From contig NZ_JAUYSS010000058.1 in the NCBI RefSeq assembly GCF_030695525.1, positions 100,580-164,579 on the forward strand: DNA of 64,000 bases. The letters are read 5' to 3'. The notes beneath the pieces are model-generated. The model was not told where the DNA came from. It saw only the letters and a list, made by a program, of their open reading frames with translations, and searched no databases. The stretch is from Daejeonella sp. Its GTDB lineage: Bacteria; Bacteroidota; Bacteroidia; Sphingobacteriales; Sphingobacteriaceae. Shown here piece by piece: positions 50,063 to 59,021 of the stretch (position 1 is its first letter; the number at the start of each line of letters is the position of its first letter). The translations under genes were made by a program, and so were the position numbers.

Positions 50063-50309
50063 TATATTTTTTTAATTTCTGAAATATAGAAAAATACCCT
50101 GATGATATGAGGGCTACAATTGAATACTCTGTTTTCTAGAATCAGGTTTATCCTTATCTAAACTTGATCATTGAGTATTAATAATTGAAATATATACCTC
50201 CAACAATCCCCAAGGGCATTTAACTCTGATTTTTTTACAGGAATAGAAGAAAATACCTAACCTTTGAGGCAATTGTAACAATAACATTATCCGGTTAAGG
50301 TGGATTAAA

Positions 50310-50497
50310 TTAACATGAACTCGACATAATAATTGAAAACCACATAGAAACATAGTATTTTAAAGCTGCCAACCTTAATTTAGACACACATAGTCTTGAA
50401 GCTTCGCTTCAATCTATGTGATTTACAAGCTATGTTTCCATTTAAAGCATAATATAAGTCAATCTATGTGGTTAGTTATTTATATACCAAACTCACA
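50310..50497. repeat. Palindromic repeat element, copy B (~188 bp)
   Basis: Same orientation as copy A: TTAACATGAACTCGACATAAT...CCACATAGAAACATAGTATTTTAAAGCTGCCAACCT...TTAGACACACATAG.CTTGAAGCTTCGCTTCAATC; outer arms AACCACATAGA / TCTATGTGGTT inverted. Confidence 0.75.
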
Positions 50498-50610
50498 ATA
50501 AATTATTTGCTTTAATACCATGATAGTAAAAAATTAGCCCAAAAACGAAGCCTTATCAAAGCGGTAAGTGAGCTTGAATATTTATATTGCATACCATTTT
50601 AATATAAAGT

Positions 50611-51390
50611 ATGAACGACCATAAAAACCGACCACCTGATAGCTATCAGGTGGCCCATAGCGATCTCATCCAGCTTAAGCGCTGGAATACCCCCACAATT
50701 TATAACGGCTGGGAACAAATTACCAAACAAAATCGGGCAAAAGATGCATTCAATCTTGAAGAAACCCACGACTTTATGCCACAGATGGGACCAATGGTAG
50801 GTTATGCCGTTACTTTGGTTATTGAACCCAGTAATCCTCAGCATAAGATTTCAAATCCCAATGCCTACATGGAATACCTGCAATATGTTGCTAATACTCC
50901 CGGACCCAAGATTGTGGTTGTACAGGACATGGACAAATCACGTATTGTAGGTTCTTTCTGGGGTGAAGTGAATAGTAATGTTCATAAATCACTTGGCTGT
51001 GTTGGCACGATTACCGATGGTGCCATACGCGATCTGGATGAAATGACAAATGCCGGATTTAAAGCTTTGGCAAAAAGGCTATGTGTAGGGCATGCTTATG
51101 TTAGTTGCGTCAGGTGGAATTGTGAAGTAGAGGTGTTTGGAAGAAAAGTCCAACCGGGTGACCTAATTCATGCGGATAAACATGGTTTTATAGTGATTGC
51201 ACCAGAAGATCAAAGCAGATTACTTGATGCAGCCCGCTTTATGGATGCCAATGAGTGTAATACCATAATTCCTGCAGCACGTGATGCCGCAGGGCATACT
51301 ACCGAAGAAATTTTAGAAAGCCTGAAACACAATCTGAACCAGTTCAGTAAGAATGTAAAAGAAAAATTCAGGAATGAGGGTGAGTGGTGA
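50611..51390 (+). CDS. RraA-like / 4-hydroxy-4-methyl-2-oxoglutarate aldolase-like family protein
   Basis: 259 aa; GPMVGYAVTLVIEP, GSFWGEVNSNVHKSLGCVGTITDGAIRDLDEM, VQPGDLIHADKHGFIVIAPED. Confidence 0.85.
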   Translation: MNDHKNRPPDSYQVAHSDLIQLKRWNTPTIYNGWEQITKQNRAKDAFNLEETHDFMPQMGPMVGYAVTLVIEPSNPQHKISNPNAYMEYLQYVANTPGPKIVVVQDMDKSRIVGSFWGEVNSNVHKSLGCVGTITDGAIRDLDEMTNAGFKALAKRLCVGHAYVSCVRWNCEVEVFGRKVQPGDLIHADKHGFIVIAPEDQSRLLDAARFMDANECNTIIPAARDAAGHTTEEILESLKHNLNQFSKNVKEKFRNEGEW

Positions 51391-51440
51391 AGAAAAAGAG
51401 GAAAGCTAAAAGCTGAAAGCACTACCTCCGGTTAGGTGAA

Positions 51441-54400
51441 TTAATCATTAAGAATTAATACAAAGCCTTTCACTCTTTCTTTACCCTGGTTGAATTCAAG
51501 AAGGTAATAATAAGTTCCAGTTGGTAATGGCATTCCATTTCGTTCACCTTTCCATTCGTTCCTGTAATTGATTTTTGCATAAACAACTGTACCACTTTTA
51601 TCAAATACTTTCAAATCGTTCTGTGGAAATAAATCAATGTTCTTCGCAGTAAAGAAGTCGTTTATACCATCTTCATTTGGTGTGATTACATTATAAAAGG
51701 CAGGCTCTGTGTTTTCCCTTACTAAAATACTTATTTCCTTTTCGGTCACACATCCGCTTTCGCTGGTCATGCGTGCTTTATAAACTGTTGACTGGAGTGG
51801 ATTAACGCGGAGAAAAGAGCTATTCTGCCCTGCTAAAACGCCTTTTTCATCACTCCAGGTATAGGAACCATTCCCGTTCGCACTTAGCAACACTGTTTCT
51901 CCCTTTATAATAGTTGTACCCCGGTCAGAAGAAATCGCAAGTACTGGTGGCTCTTGAAAACTTAGGATGTAGTGATAAACCGCTGAATCAATTCCTCCAT
52001 TTTTTATACCACCATCATCTTTAAGCATAATTTCCAACCTGGCTGACCTTGTTGAACTTTTTGCAACACTGTAGGTTATTATTGCTTTTCCATTTATCAC
52101 ATCAGAAACTTTCAGAATACTAAATAATTTCAGGTCAGGTGACTTAACTACTACACTCAACCTCTGATTTGCCTCAGGGCCTCCACTAATGCCATTCAAT
52201 ACTATCTGACCGGTCATACATAATTTTTGATCTGAAATGGCATCCATTTTAGGCATTTCATTAATGTCGGCAATCGCAATCCTTATAATTTTCTCTCTAA
52301 ATTCCCCATAATTGCCGGTTGCCCTAATCCTTAAAGTACATTCTCTGGTAGTTTCGTAATCAATTAAAGTGCGAGTCAGAATTTTATTGCCTTGTATTTG
52401 AAATAAACTATTATCAGTGTCTCCATCACCAATTGCCATAGTATAGTCCATTTTAGCATCTGAAACAGCTGTTATCAAAACCCCCGCAAGGGAATTAAGA
52501 GGCTGGTTTTCAAACAGAATACCTTCCTTAAGAAAAAAGTCAGGAACTTCCTGAAAAATTACCATCAATTTACCTTCCTGAAAGGTTATATCATAGTTCT
52601 TAGCAGTTGCTGCGCTTACAATAAGTTTATAATTACCCGGGACTGTACCTGTTGGCACTGAACTAATAACCTGAGGTTTATCAGTCAGACATGCAATTCC
52701 ATCACCATTTACAAATCCAACATAGCTTACAGTAAATTCAGGATCCGGGGCCCCAATTATTTTAGTTTTATCATCAGCGATAATTTTAAGTGCTGCTTTT
52801 TCAATAGAAATATTCCCCGGGAGTATTGTTAAATTATAATCGGGGCTGAGTGCTAAATTACCAGCAAGGATTGGATAAACACCAACTGATTCGCCCGTTT
52901 CCCTGCTTAATTTACCTTTAAACAGATCTTCATTAACTATTGTGCCGGATTTAATATTAAAACTAATATCGAAATCTGGCTGACCATATTTTTTACTCTG
53001 ACCTTGTACAGGCTGTATAATTATTGGTCTGGCTTTCACAAGTACTTCTCCTTTAAGCTCCAAAGGAAGAAAATTTGCATCTCCTTTTTGTATGGCAGTA
53101 AACCCTGTTCGCCCTGCTTTCAAAATCCTTGCAACATTTCCGCTTATTGTAATAATTGCAGGTTCATCCGCCACATAAATAATTGGCAATCCTGCCGAGG
53201 AAAGCTCTGGCCCTATACTAAATGCTGAATCACCGTAAATTTTTTCAGACAGAGCCTGAATCTCCAGTTTTTGATTTTCTGCCTTTTGAATTGTAAAATG
53301 CCAGTTAGACAGACCATTAAATTCATTTTTAAGAGAATCACTGATCAAACCTTTACTGAATAATATCCTGATAGCTGAATTTGATGGTAAATCTCTGACG
53401 TCTTCAATTTGAAGCGATTTACGATCAGAAGAAAGTACAAGTTTTGCCCGCTGGTCTGGAATTTTCAAATCAAGTTTTTTCAGAACTTCTGAACCTTTAT
53501 ATACTGTGACGGAGCCTGTATCACTCAAAAATATTTCTTCATCAAAGGTTAGCATTAAATCAGGCGAACGGGAAACAGAAGTTGCCCCATTTGCCGGACT
53601 GAAAGAATTTACCTGAGGTGGCAATATATCCCGAACTACCAGGGTAAAACTTTGGATTGCAGTTGCAGATTCATTCGTTGCGGCGAGAACTACCTCATAG
53701 GAACCTACGTCTGATTTAGCTGGTGTACCAAATAGTACCGGATCATTAATAATCTTCCTGATTCTGTAATTATAAAAATCAGCTATATACAGTTCACCTG
53801 AAGGTGCGGTACAAATGCCGGATGGATTTCTAAATTTTGCAGAGCTGCCTGATCCCTCAGAAAAACCCGGCTCAGTTCCAGCAACTGTGCTCACCAGACC
53901 ATCTTTGCTGATTCTCCTCACATTATGATTAAGCTGATCTGTTACATACAAGCTGCCATCGCTTCCAAGAGTTATCCCGGTAGGATAACGGAAACCGGCA
54001 AGAGTTCCCATGGCATCAAAGTATGTAAATGTACCACTGCCGGCAACAGTACTTACCTGACCTGCTTGATCTATTTTGCGAATCCTGTTATTAACCTGAT
54101 CAGCAATAAACAGATCTCCCGAACTACTGATTGCTATGCCCGTTGGAGCATTGAACATTGCGCTCAAAGCCGCACCATCGGCAAAGCCTGTTGCCCTGGT
54201 TCCGGCAAGGGTTGATACTTTTCCATTGGCATTTATTACGCGAATTAAATTATTCCCGCGATCAGCAACATATACATTCCCGATCGCATCAACAGCGAGA
54301 CCAGCAGGGTATTTAAAGTGGGCCACACCACCTGTACCATCTGCATAGCCAGGTGTACCATTACCTGCAAAAGTTGAAACAATCCCTAAAGGGCTGATTT

Positions 54401-55352
54401 TTCTGATGGAGTGATTATTCTGATCTGAAATATAAACATTACCTGAACGATCAATGGCAATTCCCGAAGGAGAATTGAATCGGGCTTCATCAGCAATACC
54501 ATCCTGAAATCCTGATTTATTACCGCCTGCCAGCAGGCTAACTTCCCCTGAAGTATTAATCTTACGGATATTTTGGGCGAGCTGATCTGCAATATAGATA
54601 TTACCGCTTGTATCCGAAGCAAGTGCATAAGGTGTGCGAAAAGAAGCTGACAAAGCAGGGCCATTTACTGATCCGCTACTTCCACTTCCAGCTAAGGTCT
54701 GAACTTCTGCTTCTGAACTTAATGTCAGCCATTCAGGTTTCTTCTTAGCTATTACTTTGGTTTCAAGATTACCTGGCGACTGAACCTTAATAACTGATTG
54801 ATAGATTTCATCATAATTAACGGTTGAAATAAGCTTACTGATAAATAATGGAGCATTATCCCCTACTCTACCTTCAATCGCCGGTCCATAGGTTAAGCCT
54901 CCGCTATGGATTGCATAAGGGGTAATATGATAGGTTTTATCGCTTTTAAGATTAGTTAATTTTATGGTAAAGATTCCGAAGCCAGAGCCTGCACTAATTT
55001 GTTGATCATCTCCCTGACCTTTGCTGAATATAAAGCCCTTCTCAGTTATTGAATTCCCCTCATCAACAAGAATTTCACCTTGAACAGAAATCCAATCAGC
55101 ACCAGTATCTATAACCTTTGGACAGATTATTACAGGAGCTTTACCGGCACAATATCCGGGAGTAAGCGTAAAAAAAAGCAGATTTAGGCTTATAATAACT
55201 CCTGAAAGAACACTCCGTAGAATTAGACTATTCTGACTCAAAATGGTAAGCTGCCTGGTCGAAGAAACAGAAACAAAAAACAAATGGCAACCTATGGCAT
55301 AAATCCAGTTAAGATGAAAATATTCAGATTTCGATAATATCCGGGTTTTCAT
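51441..55352 (-). CDS. T9SS-secreted multidomain protein (1303 aa): six NHL repeats, Ig-like/MBG domains, cadherin-like, gliding-motility-associated C-terminal (type B) domain
   Basis: NHL units (GSGNVYISDQNNHSIRKISPLGIVSTFAGNGTPGYADG...), SbsA-like PPQVNSFSPANGATSVSRSPDLMLTFDEEIF, MBG-like KARPIIIQPVQGQSKKYGQPD, CTD YNVITPNEDGINDFFTAKNIDLFPQNDLKVFDKSG...KGFVLILND. Confidence 0.9.
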   Translation of the reverse strand: MKTRILSKSEYFHLNWIYAIGCHLFFVSVSSTRQLTILSQNSLILRSVLSGVIISLNLLFFTLTPGYCAGKAPVIICPKVIDTGADWISVQGEILVDEGNSITEKGFIFSKGQGDDQQISAGSGFGIFTIKLTNLKSDKTYHITPYAIHSGGLTYGPAIEGRVGDNAPLFISKLISTVNYDEIYQSVIKVQSPGNLETKVIAKKKPEWLTLSSEAEVQTLAGSGSSGSVNGPALSASFRTPYALASDTSGNIYIADQLAQNIRKINTSGEVSLLAGGNKSGFQDGIADEARFNSPSGIAIDRSGNVYISDQNNHSIRKISPLGIVSTFAGNGTPGYADGTGGVAHFKYPAGLAVDAIGNVYVADRGNNLIRVINANGKVSTLAGTRATGFADGAALSAMFNAPTGIAISSSGDLFIADQVNNRIRKIDQAGQVSTVAGSGTFTYFDAMGTLAGFRYPTGITLGSDGSLYVTDQLNHNVRRISKDGLVSTVAGTEPGFSEGSGSSAKFRNPSGICTAPSGELYIADFYNYRIRKIINDPVLFGTPAKSDVGSYEVVLAATNESATAIQSFTLVVRDILPPQVNSFSPANGATSVSRSPDLMLTFDEEIFLSDTGSVTVYKGSEVLKKLDLKIPDQRAKLVLSSDRKSLQIEDVRDLPSNSAIRILFSKGLISDSLKNEFNGLSNWHFTIQKAENQKLEIQALSEKIYGDSAFSIGPELSSAGLPIIYVADEPAIITISGNVARILKAGRTGFTAIQKGDANFLPLELKGEVLVKARPIIIQPVQGQSKKYGQPDFDISFNIKSGTIVNEDLFKGKLSRETGESVGVYPILAGNLALSPDYNLTILPGNISIEKAALKIIADDKTKIIGAPDPEFTVSYVGFVNGDGIACLTDKPQVISSVPTGTVPGNYKLIVSAATAKNYDITFQEGKLMVIFQEVPDFFLKEGILFENQPLNSLAGVLITAVSDAKMDYTMAIGDGDTDNSLFQIQGNKILTRTLIDYETTRECTLRIRATGNYGEFREKIIRIAIADINEMPKMDAISDQKLCMTGQIVLNGISGGPEANQRLSVVVKSPDLKLFSILKVSDVINGKAIITYSVAKSSTRSARLEIMLKDDGGIKNGGIDSAVYHYILSFQEPPVLAISSDRGTTIIKGETVLLSANGNGSYTWSDEKGVLAGQNSSFLRVNPLQSTVYKARMTSESGCVTEKEISILVRENTEPAFYNVITPNEDGINDFFTAKNIDLFPQNDLKVFDKSGTVVYAKINYRNEWKGERNGMPLPTGTYYYLLEFNQGKERVKGFVLILND

Positions 55353-55422
55353 GGATTATTATGTTTTAACAAATACCTTTTTTTAAGTTTATCGCAGGCT
55401 ATCGTAGCCAGATACACCTAAT

Positions 55423-55438
55423 AACAATTGGCATGCCT
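55423..55438 (-). promoter_or_regulatory. Candidate sigma-54 (-24/-12) promoter for 51441..55352
   Basis: Minus strand AGGCAT-GCCAA-TTGTT versus consensus TGGCAC-N5-TTGCW; GG and GT spaced 10 nt; located about 70-85 nt upstream of the start codon. Confidence 0.35.
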
Positions 55439-55676
55439 TGAACTTAAAAGACTGATTAACAATCAATTAATAATTATTTAAATCTTATTTTCTTCCGGCT
55501 AATGGAAATTTATTCCAAATTCTGGAAACCCATACCTAACCCATCTATCTCTAAATAAAACAACGCAGATTAGCCTCCCGGGTTAGCATGCATGAATTGC
55601 ATCACATTAAAGAATTGTCAATTAGCGGCTAATATTTCCTCTCATTGAGTATATTTATAATAAGGAATTACCGCCT

Positions 55677-57029
55677 ATGAAAGACTATCATATTTTTATT
55701 ATCGAGGATGATCCCTGGTATGGAGAGATTCTTGAATATCATCTTACTTTAAACCCTGATTATCGAGTCACCCGCTTCGGTTCTGCCAAAGAATGCCTGG
55801 ATAATCTTCACCTCAAGCCTAACCTTATCACAGTGGATTATTCACTCCCGGATATGACTGGTGAACAGTTATTCTCGAGAATAAAAAATCAGAATCCCGC
55901 CTTGCCGGTAATCATTATCAGTGGTCAGGAAAAAGTTGTTACGGCGGTTAGTTTATTAAAAATGGGAGTGGCAGAATATCTTGTCAAAGATGATCATACA
56001 AGAGACCTTTTGTGGAATGCCATATTGCGAATAAGGGAATGCCAGGATTTAAAGGAAGAAGTTGAAATCCTGCGGGATGAACTGGGTCAAAAATATGCGC
56101 TTGATAAAATAATTCAGGGGAATTCAAATGCAATCAGGAAGATCTTTACACTTTTAGAAAAAGCTGCCAAAACAAATATTAATGTATCTATTACAGGTGA
56201 AACCGGAACTGGCAAGGAACTGGCTGCGAAGGCAATACATTACAATTCTGACCGGAATAAAATGCCATTCATCGCCCTTAATATGTCGGCTATTCCTTTT
56301 GACCTGCTCGAAAGTGAATTGTTTGGATATGAAAAAGGTGCTTTTACAGGTGCTTTAACCCGAAAAACAGGAAAATTTGAGGAAGCAAATAAGGGTACTT
56401 TATTTCTGGACGAGATTGGTGAAATGGACATGAGTATTCAAAGCAAACTGCTGCGGGTTTTACAGGAACGTGAATTATACCGACTTGGTGGTAATGAACC
56501 TATTAAGCTGGATGTAAGGATCATCGTGGCAACACATAAAAATTTAGCCAAACAGGTTGAATTAGGCAAGTTCAGGGAAGACCTTTATTATAGGATAATC
56601 GGAATGCCTGTCGAACTTCCCCCACTCAGGGTTCGTGATAATGACATCCTTTTGCTTGCGAAATATTTTCTGGATGAATTCTGCAAAGAGAATAAAATGC
56701 CTCTGAAAATACTTGACAATGATGCCAAGAACAAATTGATGAATTATACCTATCCAGGCAATATCAGAGAGTTAAAAGCGATTATAGACCTTGCGGTGGT
56801 AATGAGTGAAGGAACTCAGATCACTTCCACCGACATTGTTTTTGCAAATGCTAAAACAGAAGACAACCTGCTTGCATCTGAAACAACTATGAAGGAATAT
56901 ACTGCCCGGATTATTCAATATTTTTTAGAAAAAAATGATAATAATGTTGTCAAAGTAGCCGAAAAGCTGGATATCGGAAAATCTACTATTTATAATATGA
57001 TAAAAAGCCGGGAAATAAGGCTTAAATGA
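55677..57029 (+). CDS. NtrC-type sigma-54-dependent response regulator
   Basis: 450 aa; REC, AAA+ [24 protein letters not shown] loop intact ([13 protein letters not shown]), [11 protein letters not shown], Fis-type [27 protein letters not shown]. Confidence 0.95.
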   Translation: MKDYHIFIIEDDPWYGEILEYHLTLNPDYRVTRFGSAKECLDNLHLKPNLITVDYSLPDMTGEQLFSRIKNQNPALPVIIISGQEKVVTAVSLLKMGVAEYLVKDDHTRDLLWNAILRIRECQDLKEEVEILRDELGQKYALDKIIQGNSNAIRKIFTLLEKAAKTNINVSITGETGTGKELAAKAIHYNSDRNKMPFIALNMSAIPFDLLESELFGYEKGAFTGALTRKTGKFEEANKGTLFLDEIGEMDMSIQSKLLRVLQERELYRLGGNEPIKLDVRIIVATHKNLAKQVELGKFREDLYYRIIGMPVELPPLRVRDNDILLLAKYFLDEFCKENKMPLKILDNDAKNKLMNYTYPGNIRELKAIIDLAVVMSEGTQITSTDIVFANAKTEDNLLASETTMKEYTARIIQYFLEKNDNNVVKVAEKLDIGKSTIYNMIKSREIRLK

Positions 57030-57078
57030 TGTTTCTAAAAGGTTAACCTTGTTTAATTGCAACTTATTTAAGCAAGAT

Positions 57079-58587
57079 TTAGGCAATATCTGGTAAGGAT
57101 ATCAAGAATTCTGTCCCTTCCCCTTCTTTACTGGCTACTGTAATCATTCCATTTAGCAGATCAACATGGGTTTTAACCATAAACAATCCCATACCTCGCC
57201 CACTTGAAGACTCATTGAATGTATTGTATAGTCCGAAAAGATTTTTCTCATGTTTTTCAAGGTCGATACCCTGCCCGTTATCCTTCACTGAAAATACTAT
57301 CAAATCACCATCTCTTTTACTGGTAATCAGAATTACTGGCGGGTCACCTGCTCTGTGAAATTTTATACTGTTTACAATCAGGTTGTAAAAAATACTATAT
57401 AAATTACTTTTGACAGCTTTCATGGAATTAACTAAAGTAAAATCACATACCAGATTTGCCTGTACTTTCTCAATAGAGTGAATTATCGCTGACTTAATGC
57501 CATCAATCAATTCTTGCAGCGAAACATCCGATAACTGCTCACTTGCATTCTGTGTTACCTGCAGAATCTCATTCAAATCTTTTACGATAGTATCCAGGTT
57601 GGCCGTAGCATCTGTTAAAGCCTTATGAATTTCATTCCTTTCTACTTCACTTAAGCCTCCATCCCTCAAAAGATATTCAAGACCAAGTATACTAGTTACC
57701 GGAGCTCTCAAATTGTGTGAAACAATGTAGGAAAACTGTTCCATCGCAGAATTGCGCTTAATCAGGTCAGTAGTAATCAAATCCTTTTCTAATTCCGAAA
57801 GTTTTCTTCTATTAATATCGGTAATAGACATAATTACCCCTAATATTTTATCTTCAGCATCCAAAATTCTTGCATAACTGATAAAAAACCATCGGTAAGA
57901 ACCATCTGGTTGGGAATAACTAATTTCATACTCAGTCTTGTTTCCCAACATTGCACTATTCAATATTTCAATAATACGTTGTTTACGGTCTTCCTTAAAA
58001 AAATCAGGTGCATAACTCCCTTTCCTGAGAGCCTTGCTGAACTGAAATTGAGCCAGTTCCACCGCCCGCTGATTAAATGAAGCTATCATAAGCTCAGGAG
58101 ATATCAATATGTATCCGGTATCGGTATTATCCAATATAGCTTTGAGATTAGCCCTGGATTCCAGCAATTCTTCCCTGACTTTCAGTTTCTCTTGTTCGGC
58201 TTTGAATTTCTCGATACAATTGATTACAGACGATGGCAGCCTTTCCAAACGATCCTTCAGAATATAGTCAGAGGCTCCCTCCTTCATTACCCTGACCGCA
58301 AATTCTTCAGAAACAGTTGATGTCACCAATATAAACGGAATGTCAGGATTCCATTCCTTTTTTAAGATCAGTGCTTCCATTGAGTTAAAAGACGGAAGTG
58401 AGTGATCCGATATGATAATATTCGGAGAAAAAGTATGAAGCGCATCCCGGTAACTTTCACGATTATCTACCAGCATTATTTCAAATTCAAAATCCTCCTT
58501 CCTGAGCTGCCATTCAACCAATTCAGCATCTGCCGAAAGATCTTCCAGATGAAGAATGCGAATTTTGTTTAGTGGATATGACATCAT
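57079..58587 (-). CDS. REC - PAS - histidine kinase hybrid
   Basis: 502 aa; REC (NIIISDHSLPSF), PAS, HisKA (FSYIVSHNLRAPVTSILGLEYLL), HATPase (NLIVNSIKFH; VKDNGQGID; GRGMGLFMVKTHVDLL). Confidence 0.93.
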   Translation of the reverse strand: MMSYPLNKIRILHLEDLSADAELVEWQLRKEDFEFEIMLVDNRESYRDALHTFSPNIIISDHSLPSFNSMEALILKKEWNPDIPFILVTSTVSEEFAVRVMKEGASDYILKDRLERLPSSVINCIEKFKAEQEKLKVREELLESRANLKAILDNTDTGYILISPELMIASFNQRAVELAQFQFSKALRKGSYAPDFFKEDRKQRIIEILNSAMLGNKTEYEISYSQPDGSYRWFFISYARILDAEDKILGVIMSITDINRRKLSELEKDLITTDLIKRNSAMEQFSYIVSHNLRAPVTSILGLEYLLRDGGLSEVERNEIHKALTDATANLDTIVKDLNEILQVTQNASEQLSDVSLQELIDGIKSAIIHSIEKVQANLVCDFTLVNSMKAVKSNLYSIFYNLIVNSIKFHRAGDPPVILITSKRDGDLIVFSVKDNGQGIDLEKHEKNLFGLYNTFNESSSGRGMGLFMVKTHVDLLNGMITVASKEGEGTEFLISLPDIA

Positions 58588-59021
58588 TTACCAGGCACAT
58601 GATTTGTTATCAGCCAATACAATCCCAGCTCACTTACTGCTTTTGCAAAATTTCCAAATTCAACAGGCTTAACTACAAAGCTATTTACTCCATAACTATA
58701 GCTTTTAATTAAATCCTGCTCTTCCCTTGAGGATGTCATAATGACAACAGGAATAGTCCTGGTAAGCTCATTTTCTTTAATCTGCCTAAGGACTTCGAGT
58801 CCATCTACTTTTGGCATTTTAATATCGAGTAAAATAACTTTAGGATTTGCAGACTTATTACCCTCAAAGTCCCCGCGCTTAAAAATAAAATCGAGGGCTT
58901 CGCTTCCATCCTTAACATGGAAAAGTTTATTACCGAGATTGATCTTATTCAAAGACCATATTGTCAACTCTGCATCGATTTCGCTGTCTTCAACTAATAA
59001 AATTTCTACTTCTTTTACCAT
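58584..59021 (-). CDS. Single-domain response regulator (Rcp1-like)
   Basis: 145 aa; ILLVEDSEIDAELTIWSL, VILLDIKMPKVDGLEVLRQIKENE, VIMTSSREEQD, SFVVKPVEF. Confidence 0.93.
   Translation of the reverse strand: MVKEVEILLVEDSEIDAELTIWSLNKINLGNKLFHVKDGSEALDFIFKRGDFEGNKSANPKVILLDIKMPKVDGLEVLRQIKENELTRTIPVVIMTSSREEQDLIKSYSYGVNSFVVKPVEFGNFAKAVSELGLYWLITNHVPGK

Noticed and set aside
50168-50353. 61-aa minus-strand ORF
   Set aside because: Overlaps palindromic element copy B and intergenic DNA; likely chance ORF.
57030-57078. AAGGTTAACCTT palindrome between convergent genes as a terminator
   Set aside because: Self-complementary without a usable loop and only a weak T-run; not strong enough to call.
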